Source: Fulvia fulva (Eukaryota; Ascomycota; Dothideomycetes; Mycosphaerellales; Mycosphaerellaceae). From it: a stretch of 64,000 bases of DNA. The first letter of the stretch is position 1; each line of letters opens with the position of its first letter. Shown here in pieces: positions 1 through 10,049 of this stretch. Under the pieces are notes generated by a model, which was not told where the DNA came from, searched no databases, and saw only the letters and a list, made by a program, of their open reading frames with translations. The DNA lies in contig NC_063023.1 of the NCBI RefSeq assembly GCF_020509005.1, positions 310,001 through 374,000 of the forward strand. The letters are read 5' to 3'. The translations under genes and the position numbers were made by a program.

Positions 1-2
1 CA

Positions 3-2573
3 AACGGGAAACTACGACTCGTACAAGACTACCGAAAGTTGAACGAGATCACGATCAAGAACCGATACCCGCTACCTAACATCGAAGAAGCACAAGACAG
101 ATTAACCGGATCGGACTGGTACACGAAGATTGACCTACGAGATGCCTTCTATGCTATACGGATGGCAGAAGGAGAGGAATGGAAAACCGCTTTCAGAACA
201 AGATACGGACTCTACGAATTCTTGGTCATGCCTATGGGACTGACCAACGCACCCGCATCCTGTCAGGACCTTGTCAACGAAACACTCAGAGACCTACTCG
301 ACGTATGCGTCATCGCTTATATGGACGACATACTAGTCTACACCAAAGGATCCCTCCAGGAACACGTTAAGCAAGTCCAAGACGTCTTCGAACGACTCAC
401 GAAGTCAGGATTCAAGACGGCACCGGAGAAATGCGAATTCCACAAGAAAGAAGTCAAGTTCTTAGGCTTCATCATCAGCACGACAGGAATCACAATTGAT
501 CCTGCCAAGACACAGTCAATCAGAGAATGGCCAGAACCGAGGACAATCAAGGAAGTACAATCGTTCCTTGGACTCGCCAACTACAACCGAAAATTCATCA
601 AGGACTACTCGAAGACAGCAGCACCAATGACGATGCTTACAAGAAAAGACGTCAACTGGAAATGGGGAAAGGAACAACACGAAGCGTTCACGAAACTCAA
701 GGAACAATGCGCTTCAGCCCCTACGCTTCGACTATTCGATGGTAGCAAGGAAGTCCACATCGAGACCGACGCGTCCGATATGGCAATAGGCGCATGTCTT
801 ACGCAGACACACGATGGGAAACGACACCCAGTGGCCTATTACTCCCGGAAGATGACCACAGCGGAACAGAACTACGACATCCATGACAAAGAGCTTCTAG
901 CCATTGTTGCCGCCATGCAACATTGGAGAGTGTACGTCGAGGGCCCACCGAAGTTGACGATTCTTTCAGACCACAAGAATCTTACGTACTTCACGACGAC
1001 GAAAGAACTTACCCGAAGACAAGCCCGCTGGTCAGAGCTGCTGGGACAATACAAGTTCGAAATTAAGTACACTCCAGGAACAGAGAATGGCTGCGCAGAT
1101 GCGTTGAGCCGAAGAAGCGACTACATGGAAGGAAAAGAACCAGTGCAACACAAGATACTTAAGACGAACCCCGACGGAAGTCTTAGTGCCAACACGAGAG
1201 AGTTCAACAGCATTGTACGAATCCTAAGCGACAAGGAAGAGCAGTTCCCTATATCGCAAGGGAAGTACCAAGTACCAAAGGACCGAGAAGAAGAGTGCAT
1301 TCGACAACATCACGACGAACCAATCTACGGACATCCTGGAACTTCAAAAACGATTGATCTGATACAACGCAGTTTCTCATTTCCACAGATGAGACAGAAG
1401 GTGTTACGCTACATCAAGCAATGCGTACACTGCCAACAAAACAAGGCTGCACGACACGCCAAATACGGTCATCTACAGTTCAGGACACCGCCAACGAAAC
1501 CATGGGACGAAGTCACAATGGACTTTATTACGAAACTCCCACTGTCCAAAGATCAGGTCACAGGACAAACATACGACATGATACTGGTTGTAGTCGACAG
1601 ACTCACGAAATACGCACACTTCATTCCTGCATCGGAAACATACACTGCAGAGCAGCTCGGATACCTCATACTGGACAAATTGATCCGATACCACGGATTC
1701 CCGGAGACATTTATTACGGACAGAGACAAGCTCTTCACGTCAAACTACTGGAAGACGCTCATGGGAACGATCGGAATCAAGCACAAGTTGTCAACAGCAT
1801 ACCATCCAGAGACAGATGGGCAAACGGAGAGAACGAACCAGACACTCGAACAATACCTACGGCACTACATCAACTACGCACAAGACAACTGGGTTTCACT
1901 ACTGCCAATGGCGCAGATTGCACTGAACAACCACAAATCAGAGACAACTTCTGTGACACCGTTCTTCGCGAACTTTGGAAAAGATCCTAACTTATTTGGA
2001 AAACCTGGATCCCACCCACAAGCCGAAAGAGCCATCGTGACGACGGAGACTCTCAAGGAAGTCCACAAAGACGCAACGAAGGCAATCACAGATGCACAAC
2101 GAAAATTGTCTCAACAGCGGCAAGACACAAGAAAAATGGCGCCTCTGCTAAAAGAGGGGGATAAGGTCTATCTCCTTACAAAAAACTTGAAGACAAAAAG
2201 ACAGACCAAGAAACTGGATCACGTCAAGGTCGGACCATTTTTTATCGACAAAGTCATAGGACCAGTCAACTATCGCCTACGACTACCACCTGACGCCAAA
2301 ATCCACCCAGTCTTCCACATTTCCAAATTGGAACCCGCGGACGCCAGAACACCTTGCCAAGAGATCTTCCATTTCGAGCCGGAAGCAGAAAACGAACTTG
2401 AAGTCGAAAAAATTCTAGACAAGAAGGGTCAGCAATACCTTGTCAAGTGGAAAGGATACAACGAATTAGAAAATACCTGGGAACCGAAACAAAACCTACG
2501 GAACTGTCAGCAAAAAATCCAGGAATACAAAAAACAAAATCGGCACGGGAACCTCATGCGGTTGTCCACATAA
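3..2573 (+). CDS. Gypsy Pol polyprotein, 5'-partial (RT, RNase H, integrase, chromodomain)
   Basis: The frame is open from base 3, so the gene starts upstream of the window; the first in-frame alternative start (TTG at 39) falls inside the reverse-transcriptase core and is not a real start. Counting from codon 39, the order is: RT with YMDD at about residues 94-97; RNase H (about 240-360) with TDASDMAIG, the DKELLAI motif and SDHKNL; integrase zinc finger (about 425-470, H-H-C-C, ending CVHCQQNK); integrase core with MDFITKLP, TDRDKLF and the HPETDGQTERTN motif (DDE residues); and a C-terminal chromodomain (about 790-825) with YLVKWKGY and NTWEP. Chromodomains of this type direct chromovirus integration towards marked chromatin (family knowledge). 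There are no stops or frameshifts in 857 codons, so the product is probably functional. The tRNA-like gene follows 14 bp after the stop on the opposite strand. Confidence 0.95.
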   Translation, partial: NGKLRLVQDYRKLNEITIKNRYPLPNIEEAQDRLTGSDWYTKIDLRDAFYAIRMAEGEEWKTAFRTRYGLYEFLVMPMGLTNAPASCQDLVNETLRDLLDVCVIAYMDDILVYTKGSLQEHVKQVQDVFERLTKSGFKTAPEKCEFHKKEVKFLGFIISTTGITIDPAKTQSIREWPEPRTIKEVQSFLGLANYNRKFIKDYSKTAAPMTMLTRKDVNWKWGKEQHEAFTKLKEQCASAPTLRLFDGSKEVHIETDASDMAIGACLTQTHDGKRHPVAYYSRKMTTAEQNYDIHDKELLAIVAAMQHWRVYVEGPPKLTILSDHKNLTYFTTTKELTRRQARWSELLGQYKFEIKYTPGTENGCADALSRRSDYMEGKEPVQHKILKTNPDGSLSANTREFNSIVRILSDKEEQFPISQGKYQVPKDREEECIRQHHDEPIYGHPGTSKTIDLIQRSFSFPQMRQKVLRYIKQCVHCQQNKAARHAKYGHLQFRTPPTKPWDEVTMDFITKLPLSKDQVTGQTYDMILVVVDRLTKYAHFIPASETYTAEQLGYLILDKLIRYHGFPETFITDRDKLFTSNYWKTLMGTIGIKHKLSTAYHPETDGQTERTNQTLEQYLRHYINYAQDNWVSLLPMAQIALNNHKSETTSVTPFFANFGKDPNLFGKPGSHPQAERAIVTTETLKEVHKDATKAITDAQRKLSQQRQDTRKMAPLLKEGDKVYLLTKNLKTKRQTKKLDHVKVGPFFIDKVIGPVNYRLRLPPDAKIHPVFHISKLEPADARTPCQEIFHFEPEAENELEVEKILDKKGQQYLVKWKGYNELENTWEPKQNLRNCQQKIQEYKKQNRHGNLMRLST

Positions 2574-2587
2574 GCTTCCCATGCCAC

Positions 2588-2702
2588 GAGCCGAGATGGG
2601 AGTCGAACCCACGACCTCCGCGACATCGAGCAATTTTGCCGGAGGCCCTGCGACAAAATCGTTCGACGGAGACACGACGCTCTACCACTGAGCTACCCGA
2701 CC
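2588..2702 (-). tRNA. tRNA-like gene with an intron-like hairpin, antisense inside the retrotransposon; isotype not assigned
   Basis: Read on the minus strand, the sequence folds as a tRNA. There is a 7-bp acceptor stem (2696-2702 with 2589-2595, several G-U pairs), then TA, a D arm GCTC/GAGC with loop AGTGGTA, and a T arm with loop TTCGACT. The A-box (TAGCTCAGTGG) and B-box (GGTTCGACTCC) of a Pol III promoter both match consensus. About 45 extra bases sit in the anticodon region and fold into an almost perfect 15-bp stem, as a tRNA intron might. The base at the position of the invariant U33 appears to be C under the best anticodon stem I can draw, so no anticodon is named and a tRNA-derived relic is possible. 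A T6 run on this strand (plus-strand A6 at 2529-2534) lies about 54 nt downstream and could terminate Pol III. Confidence 0.6.
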
Positions 2703-2745
2703 AGGAATTTCTTATGTGGCAACAACGAAGAACACGAATACATAC

Positions 2746-3264
2746 CTAACCACCTTCCGACACGACGGTCCTACCAGAGGAACCGGAAAAATCGACCGCA
2801 TTGTTGATGAAGTCGATCGAAGTCCACACAGCAGGAGAGAGGCCGACAGTCGCATCTGCGGCAGGACAGTCGACGTCCTCGATCTCCCCGGAAGCCTCCA
2901 TTTCAGCTTCCAGGCACTGCGCCTTCTTACGCGCGCGCTCCTCAGCTTGGCGGAGTATCGCCTTGTCCCGCATCAACCTCGCCAGCACCTCCGCCAGATC
3001 CTCCTCGTCCTTCTCGACCTTCCTCCGGTATTCTTCGCGAGTCCTGTCTAAAGACTCCCAGGACAAGTTCACGCACTTCCGCCCGCGGCGAACGCATTCG
3101 GAGCAGCGGAGTCGAAAGTTTCCCTCCATAGCGACACAGGAGAGGCCGTTCCAGAAACAATAATCGCAGGATTGATCGACGGGACGACCGTGTTCGTTTA
3201 TCTCTTTGGCAAGCCGGAGACGATTCTTGGAAGAGGAAGAAGACATCGTTGCAAGACCTGACAT
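2746..3264 (-). CDS. Antisense retrotransposon ORF, Zn2Cys6-like cysteine cluster plus coiled coil
   Basis: This 172-aa ORF lies on the strand opposite to pol, between the tRNA-like gene and the 3' LTR. Cysteines at 33, 36, 43, 54, 57 and 64 give CX2CX6CX10CX2CX6C, the spacing of fungal Zn(II)2Cys6 binuclear clusters; the second half reads CSECVRRGRKC. Residues about 70-130 are rich in E, K, R, L and A and look like a coiled coil, the arrangement seen in Gal4-type DNA-binding and dimerisation units. The first half lacks the basic residues usual between cysteines 2 and 3 (CFWNGLSC), so DNA binding is inference. The start may be M1 or M7; the N-terminus is Ser-rich. No stops or RIP damage are visible. 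Its promoter would lie in the 62 bp before the LTR or within the LTR itself. I do not recognise a named family. Confidence 0.7.
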   Translation of the reverse strand: MSGLATMSSSSSKNRLRLAKEINEHGRPVDQSCDYCFWNGLSCVAMEGNFRLRCSECVRRGRKCVNLSWESLDRTREEYRRKVEKDEEDLAEVLARLMRDKAILRQAEERARKKAQCLEAEMEASGEIEDVDCPAADATVGLSPAVWTSIDFINNAVDFSGSSGRTVVSEGG

Positions 3265-3313
3265 GAGGGGACATCATGTCATCTTGTACAAAGCTTCGGG
3301 ACGAAGCTAAGCT

Positions 3314-3326
3314 AGAAAGGGGATGG
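3314..3326 (+). other. Polypurine tract of element D
   Basis: A purine-rich run ending one base before the LTR (AGAAAGGGGATGG) is the expected primer site for plus-strand DNA synthesis. Its position immediately 5' of TGTTA fixes the LTR start at 3327. Confidence 0.75.
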
Positions 3327-3719
3327 TGTTACGGTTCGGGCTGAGCCACGACGGCACACATAATCATTGGCTAGGAGCATCACGTGCGCTGCACGAAATC
3401 ACTCGCTCACCAGTGACTTGGTGATTCGAGGTCACTCGCTCACCAGCGACTTGGTGATTCGAGCCAAGACTAACAATGTCTCCTTTGTATTTAGGAACGC
3501 TGAGAATCCCTTATGGCTTCGAGGCGTTCAACTCACTGTTCAATATCACTGTTTGGAATACACCACAACCTAACCTCTGCCTCATTGCTGCTTAGTCTTT
3601 ACAAGACAAGACAGCTACTGCTTCATCACTCTCCCTCAACTTCCCATCGGCCCGAGAATAAACCCGATTGAGCTTGTCTTCTTGACTTGTGATATCGTTA
3701 GGTTATACCAAACCTAACA
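3327..3719 (+). repeat. 3' LTR of gypsy element D
   Basis: The 393-bp LTR starts TGTTACGG and ends CCTAACA, with perfect 5-bp terminal inverted repeats (TGTTA/TAACA). It follows the purine tract directly. It contains an internal tandem duplication at 3399-3463. The composition changes abruptly to RIPped DNA at 3720, which confirms the element edge. The partner 5' LTR is outside the window. Confidence 0.88.
3399..3463 (+). repeat. 33-bp tandem repeat inside the element D LTR
   Basis: Two copies of a 32-bp unit beginning TCACTCGCTCACCAG (3399-3430 and 3432-3463) are separated by one base and differ at a single visible position (AGTGAC versus AGCGAC). Each copy contains a short CACTCGCTCACC direct motif. 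Repeats of this kind in LTR U3 regions are often enhancers or protein-binding sites; that role is inference. Confidence 0.85.
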
Positions 3720-4372
3720 GTAGGACAACTAGGTTATAGGGTATAGTAGACGCCCTTAGCTAGCGGGACAACCTAAGGAATAGTTAGCTATAAATTCCGC
3801 GGTAAAGTACCTACTAAAGCTTATCTACTACCGCCTTACGAGGGTATAGAGTAGTATAGTAACCTAACTACGAAGCGAACATATCGGCCTTTAGGGGTAC
3901 CTATTATAGAGGAAGGTTCTAGAATATATAAATACTAGCTACCCCTACGGCTAATCCTCCTAGAATATACGGTACGTACTCCTCGTCTATCCGAGGTAGT
4001 CGCTAGGAAGGGGAGAGTAGATAGTAAAGGCGAGGAACCGGACGATTAGGGTACTTAATAACGCTAAGGACCTACGGCGTATTACGAACTAGAGACTAGA
4101 GAAGGGCTAGCTAGAATAGTACCGCCTAGTAGGAGTAGTATAGGAAGAGAGGACACGGCGTAGCGCGACAAGACCGGCTAAGAGCGGGGGCTAACGGGGT
4201 AGTAATATAGACTATATACGTTTAGAGGGAAAGCTAATCTAGATAAGGAGAAGTTAGGGGCGGGAAGGGTTCTTACCTATTCGGGTTTCCCTTTATATAT
4301 AATAATAGACATATACCTATATAGGCCGAATAGGGTCCTAGAGTAGGGGAATAACAAATCTATCTATCTATA
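3720..4372 (+). mobile_element. LINE 3'-end fragment, saturated RIP
   Basis: About 650 bp is the reverse complement of 19,480-20,130, the 3' end of LINE C. Shared landmarks include the segment around GGGTTTCCCTTTATA and the tail AACAAATC followed by TCTA repeats at 4352-4372. On the plus strand the TCTA repeat is therefore the LINE 3' tail. The fragment begins exactly at the LTR end of element D, so that element probably inserted into this LINE, and the LINE 5' part would lie to the left of the window. Confidence 0.8.
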
Positions 4373-7300
4373 TTAGTGACTATTATAATATATTTATAGA
4401 TTAGTCTAGTATCGGGATCTTTACTAGTAGGTAGGTCGACGATAGAGTCTACGGCAATATACTTCTATTCGTAACCGGGCGTATAGTATAGGGATAGGGT
4501 GCCTTACTTTTTTAGTCTTAATAGAGTCGAGCGCCTATATATTAGGTAGTATCGTACGTATCTTACGACGGTACTTACTATTTTAGGCTAGAAGAGGTTT
4601 TGCCTCTATAGTAGATTAAAAGTCATTACTATACCTTAGTAGCTAGCTACTCTACTATTATAGTATTCGCGTACTATCCCGGTACGGAGGTTCTAAAAGG
4701 CTAGGATATATAAGGCTTTATCGACGTATAGTCGATCCGCGATAATTTCGTGATCTAATATAGCGATCTTCTATTATTATAGCTATACGTTAGAAATCCC
4801 CTACTAGAGATAGGACTTTAGTTTAAGTATACGTATCGTTATAGAACGACTATTATATACTTCTATATATAGTTCTTCTTTATATAACTCCGTTTACTCC
4901 CGTTCCTCTAGTAGCGTAGGTTCCTCTAACGGCTCTATACTTCCTTCGACAGGTTGCTTATTACTAGGTATCTCTTCGACTAGGACTCTACTATCTAGTT
5001 CCGAGTCGACGTTACTACCTACCTCGGCGTTGTTTAGTTCGAGTAACGGCTATATTACGTCTTACTAGGTAAGGCGGGTTGATCGCTAGGGGGTAGCGAT
5101 ATTGTTAGTATAGTAGTCTTCTTCTTTATCGTCCGAGTCGTAAATTAATAGTACTTAATAGTTTATTAGTAGGTTGTCCTAGACTTATATAGTAGACTAA
5201 GTAACGATATCTAGGTTATAGGGTTTTAGAATAGTCTATTATTAATACTACGTTCTAGTATCGTCTATCCCCGCCGGTATATCCTAAGAGCGACGGGTAA
5301 AACTATCTAGTTTCGTTCCTTAGGCGCCCGGGCGATAGGTAATCTTAAAGTTAAACTAGGACAGGAACTTAGCCTAGCGTACCTAGCGCCGGTTAAGCTA
5401 CTTAGTAGTTATAAAGTACTTAAGATTACGGTAATCGGTAAGTACCCGAACTAGCTTATCGTCTATAGCGCCGATAAGTTCCGGTTACTATTCCTCGAAC
5501 GCCTTAATAATAGCTAGTAGCTCTTTGTCGTAAATGTCGTAGTTATATTCTTACGGACTAAGCTTCTTTAAGTAGAACGCTACGGGTCTAAGGACGCCGT
5601 TAATTATCTATAATAATACCCCTATCTTGACCTAGTCGCTAGAGTCTATTTCTACCTAAATCTGCTCGCCTAGTTAATAATAGGCTAGTATACCTACTTA
5701 GCTAAAGCGCTACTTAAGTTCCTTAAAGGCTATATCGTACTATTAGGTCTATACGAAGGGTAGCTTCTTAACTACCTTACCGTCGACTTTACTCTTTTTA
5801 CCTATCTTTATAAGGTCTATAAGGCACGCGGTTACTTTAGAGAAGGCGTAGATAAACTTCCTATAGAGTCTAGTAAAGCTAAGGAACGTAAGAACGTCCT
5901 TAACGTTACGAGGCACCTCCTAGTTTATAATAGCTTTAATCTTTATAGGGTCTATCTTAACGCCCTCCGTCGTAATGATAAGGCCTAGCTATTTGATCCG
6001 TTTAACGTAGAATTCATATTTATCGATGTCTACTAGTAGCCCTATATCCCGTAGTCTATATAGGAATTTTTATACGTAAGCTCTATAAATATCTAAGGAG
6101 CCGTCCGTATAAATTAGGACGTTATCGAGGTATACTATAGCGAAGTCGTCTAGGAATTCTCGGAGGATATCGTTTATCTTACGCTACTAACTACTAGGGC
6201 TATTATAGAGGCCGAACGGAAGGACCTTAAACTAGTATAATCTATACCTAGTAACAAAGGCGGTTATCTATTCGTCTCCCTTACGGATACGTATATTATT
6301 AAATTCGGCGACAAATTAAGCTTAGTAAACTACTTAGCCTTAGAAACTCGCTTAAGTGTCTCTATTAATAGAGGTATTAGGTATTGATCCTTAAATATAA
6401 TAGTATTTAGGGCGCGGTAGTTAATATAGACGCGGAGTCCGCCTCCTAGCTTTTTAATAATTAACACCGGAGACGATATGTCTAATTTAGATAGTTCAAC
6501 CGTACCGTTAGCTATACTATTATTAATAAATTTCTTAACAACTACTAGCTAATCCGGGTTTATACTAAAGGCCTTCTTATAAGGTCGCTACGCTTCTAAT
6601 CCTAGTTTTAAGTTAACCGTATAGTCGGACGGGCTATACTTAGGTAGCTTAAACTCGCTCTTATATCTAAAGGCGTCGGCTAGGTCGTAATATTCGGGCG
6701 GTAGCTTAGCCTTCGGGTCCTATACCTTGTTCCTATTTATAAAGATTTCTAAATTAGCTAGTAATATAGCGAAGGTAGAGGTATACTCCTCGTTGTCGAA
6801 GTCCTCCGGCTATAGTACGAAGAGCTTATCGGCGTCTAGCTAGTCTTATCGCTTCTAGGCTCGCTTTACTATACGATAATAGGCGTCCGCGCTAATAAAA
6901 TAGATATCGGGTTCTAGCTCGGGTAGTACTAGTTTCGGCGCCTTAGGCTTACTATTATCGGCTTCTATTATAATCGTATAAGGTATACCGTTCTAGTAGT
7001 AATGTTAGTAGTAAGTAGGCTTATCGAAGCTAAGTGTCTTATGTTTAAAGCTACTCAAAGGGTCGTGTTCTTTAAGCTAGGAGATACCTAGTACTAGGTC
7101 GTACTTATTAAGGTTAGTAACGTAATATAGCTCTTAACTAGTATAGCTACCGATAGTAACGTCTATTAGTACTACTTCGAGCAGTCGTATAGCCGCTCCG
7201 TTAGCTATACGTACGCGTCTTAGCCTTCCTAGCTTAAAGATAGGGACTTTATTTACGCGAACGAATCTTAGGTTAATAAACTTAGAGGAGGCGCTAGTAT

Positions 7301-9450
7301 TAGAGAGGGTGAGTACGTTTGCTCTTCTACCTAATATACTAGTTATAGTACTAGTATATACTATATACTTCCTATACGTTAGTTATATATATAGGCGTAT
7401 AGGTGTTACCCTTAGCTATTACTATATATAGGTATTCTTCCTCTTAGGTATATATCTCGTAGTCTTATTCTTCGTGTTCATAATTCGTAGATTCGTATAT
7501 TACTTATTTAGCGCGACGGTACTAAGGAGCTAGGCATTTCCCTAAACGGGTAGTGCTTCGATCTAGAGGGCTAGCGCGTCGGTTATAGCGTTAAGAGCGA
7601 TAGGTATCCCGCGGTTAGCGTCGCCGGTACGCTACTTACCGCGGGAGTTATAAAGAAAATATATAGGGTCGAGGCCGGTATATATCTAGGTTTACGATAG
7701 CGGAAGTAGCGGCCTTACTAGCGTAGCTAGTCGTAGAGTTCGTCGGTAAGCTTAGGTAGTATAGTATAACGCTAGGGGATAAGGCGTACGGCCGGGCTAG
7801 CGTTCTAGGTACGCGTAGAGACCGTAAGCGTATTATTTATAGTAGGCGGCGCGGCTCGTAGTACTATACTAGCGCTCTATTATCTAAAGCCCTATTAGCC
7901 TTATCCTTAACTACTACGACGCCTATTACCGCCTTACTAGATATCCTTATCCTTGTCTTTCTTACTATATATACTCTTTACGGTATTATATACCTCTTCT
8001 TTATCTTTAGCGATACGAATGAACTAGCTAACGGAGTCTATAAGCTAGTACTCCTCTATCTTCTTTATCTAGAACTCGTTTAGGCTAATCTATAGCTCGT
8101 ACGACACTATAGGCTTACGGGCCTTAGTACTAAGGCGGCGGTCTTCGACGATATATTAACTAAACTCCTAGCCGTACTTCTACTTTAGCTAGTATAGGTC
8201 GCGTCTAGCCTTAAGCTTAATGTCTCGAGGATTTTTACCGAAGTTGTCGTCTAACTCGTCCTATATATCCTCGGGACTTACCTATTCGTCGTTCTCGATA
8301 GCCGTACGGATAATATCCCTAGGGGTACCGAGAGTATAACGCTTAACGTAGTTAAAGATATCGAGGCAAGGTATTTATATAGTATATCGTACCGCGATAG
8401 AGTCGTTATAGCTCTCTTTCTAGTCGATATAGGAGAGCTCGCCTAAGTTATCGAACTCTTTAGGATAGAGGAAACGTTAGTCGGTTTAGGCGGTAAATAT
8501 CGTAGTATTATTAGTACGGGCTACTAAGTATACGAGAGACCCGGCGCGGATAGTACGGTTATAGATACGGGCCCGATAGCTACTACCTACTAGAGTCTAA
8601 GAACGACGGGTACCGGCTTATAGGAATCCTTCTAGACTAGTAGTCTACTATTTCTACTACTACGGCTATTACTAGGGTCGTAACTACTTAGGGAAAGTAA
8701 GCGGGCGGTCTCGCTCGCTTAGTAAGGCGGTAAGCCGGGCTTATATCTTAAGTTACGAGATCTTAGTATCCTACTATATAATCTTGGCCTTAAGTTAGTC
8801 GACTTCGTCCTCTACTTACTCGAGATAGCTATTAGTAGTATTAATACGGCCTACTAGCTTATTAGTAATCTTCTTATAGTATTCCTTAGTTACGGCGTCG
8901 TCTAAGGCTATTTATAGTATCTAGATACGAGCCTTAATATCTTCCTAGGATGTCTAATATATTATAATATCGGCTTATATCTTATCTCGCTCGGTCGCTA
9001 TATCCTATCGGTCTTCGAAGACGACATTATATTCTTCTTAGAGCTTCTCGAGTTTAGTATCGACTTGATCGCGTTCCTCGTAATAGCGTCGTACCTAGGC
9101 TCGGGAGTAGTCGAGTATAACCTTCTAGTAGGCGTACCTATCTATAGTACTCTTAACCTTAAGATATATAGTATTAGGCCGTAAGGTGACTACCCTCTTA
9201 GATACTTCGGTATCGGTAATCTTATAGTTTATTAGATCGTACCCGAAGTCTATATTATCGAAGTCGATCTAGTCTATACGAGGAGGCGCTAAACTATTAA
9301 TAAACTATATAAAGTCGATACCTTTACTATCGTCCTCCTAAGACGAGAGACGAGTATCTTTAATATCTAGTTGTACTAGCTTCTTACCCTCTACCCTACT
9401 ACCCTCGTATCGTATTAAAGACTAAGGCGTATTATTAGTTATAGGAATTT
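4373..9450 (-). mobile_element. RIP-saturated Ty3/gypsy relic (element A), boundaries approximate
   Basis: Reading the minus strand through its many TAG/TAA codons gives a recognisable gag-pol order. Gag-like and knuckle regions lie at about 7,600-9,400, the protease region at about 7,000-7,500, RT at about 5,950-6,560 (YLDN-type active site near 6121-6142) and RNase H at about 5,260-5,680 (DKELLAI motif near 5,510-5,545). I could not recognise an integrase core in 4373-5,250, although a region resembling the RNase H/integrase junction is present. CA and TG are almost absent while CG is abundant. No LTR pair was found. Confidence 0.72.
5250..7100 (-). pseudogene. Gypsy pol relic (RT-RNase H) of element A
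   Basis: The translated minus strand reads, in order, an RT segment (GGGLRVYINYRALN-like near 6,440), an active-site strand reading AIVYLDN near 6121-6142, a segment resembling VKDVLTFLSFTRLYRKFI near 5,900, and an RNase H segment with RPVAFYLKKLSP and [11 protein letters not shown] near 5,500-5,590. Stops occur where Trp or Gln would be expected, as TGG or CAG changed to TAG. C-to-Y and D-to-N replacements are also what G-to-A changes would give. It cannot be functional. Confidence 0.75.
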
Positions 9451-9999
9451 ATAAATCGGGTATATAAAGATAAGAGAGAGTAGACCTATCTATTCTATTT
9501 CCTTACTTATACTCTATCCTACTTACGCGGTCCGGATATATACTATCGCTAAGGATCGAGTTAAGCTAGTTCTAAAGTTCTAGGTTCTAAGAGTCTCCGG
9601 TTAGTAACTCGGCTAAGATAGAGGGCGTACGATATAGATACTACTATCGCTAAGTAGCGGCGGTAGGTCGTATACTTAAAGGTCGTAGAGGAGGGCGTCG
9701 AGAGGTATCGTCGGCGTTATCTATTATCGTGAATTGATCGTACGGTCTAGTACTATTATACTATCTTAGGCGGTCTCGGTATTATACGTAGAGGTTAGCT
9801 CTCTACTCGTAGGTAGGCGTAACTAACTATTATAGGCAAGAGTACTATAATAGGGTCGGGTAAAGATATATATAGTTACGCGAGCTATCTAAGAGAGCGC
9901 GAGAAGCGCGAGAAGATAAAGTCGCGTAAATCGAGCTAGCGGCTACTAGCGGCTACTAGCGCGCGGGCGTACGGCCGATAATACTATATTAAGAGGCAG
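9451..9999. other. RIPped spacer between the gypsy A and LINE A relics
   Basis: There is no readable protein in any frame. It may hold the LTR or leader of element A and the 5' UTR of LINE A. A 10-bp motif (GCGGCTACTA) is repeated in tandem near 9,940-9,960. Confidence 0.4.
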
Positions 10000-10049
10000 T
10001 TCGTATAAAGGGCTGTCTCGTAATATTTACGATATATATAGACAACCCT

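Larger units (their letters stand above)
1..3719 (+). mobile_element. Ty3/gypsy chromovirus, 3' part, coding-intact (element D)
   Basis: A long open pol frame runs in from the window edge. It is followed by two minus-strand passengers (a tRNA-like gene and a 172-aa ORF), a purine tract at 3314-3326 and a 393-bp 3' LTR at 3327-3719. The base composition is normal: CA and TG are present and there are no internal stops, unlike the RIPped DNA that begins at 3720. This suggests recent insertion or escape from RIP. The 5' LTR, gag and 5' target-site duplication lie outside the window. The first bases after the LTR (GTAGG) may be one copy of the duplication, which cannot be tested here. Confidence 0.9.

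Noticed and set aside
2447..2749. 100-codon plus-strand frame overlapping the pol end and the tRNA-like gene
   Set aside because: Out of phase with the chromodomain frame and reads straight through the tRNA-like sequence; a shadow.
2801..3163. 120-codon plus-strand frame opposite the antisense ORF
   Set aside because: Ser/Arg-rich mirror of the minus-strand coding sequence, with no family signal.
10013..10043. Short inverted repeat TGTCTCGTAA...GATATATATAGACA
   Set aside because: TA-rich RIPped DNA gives many chance inverted repeats of this size.
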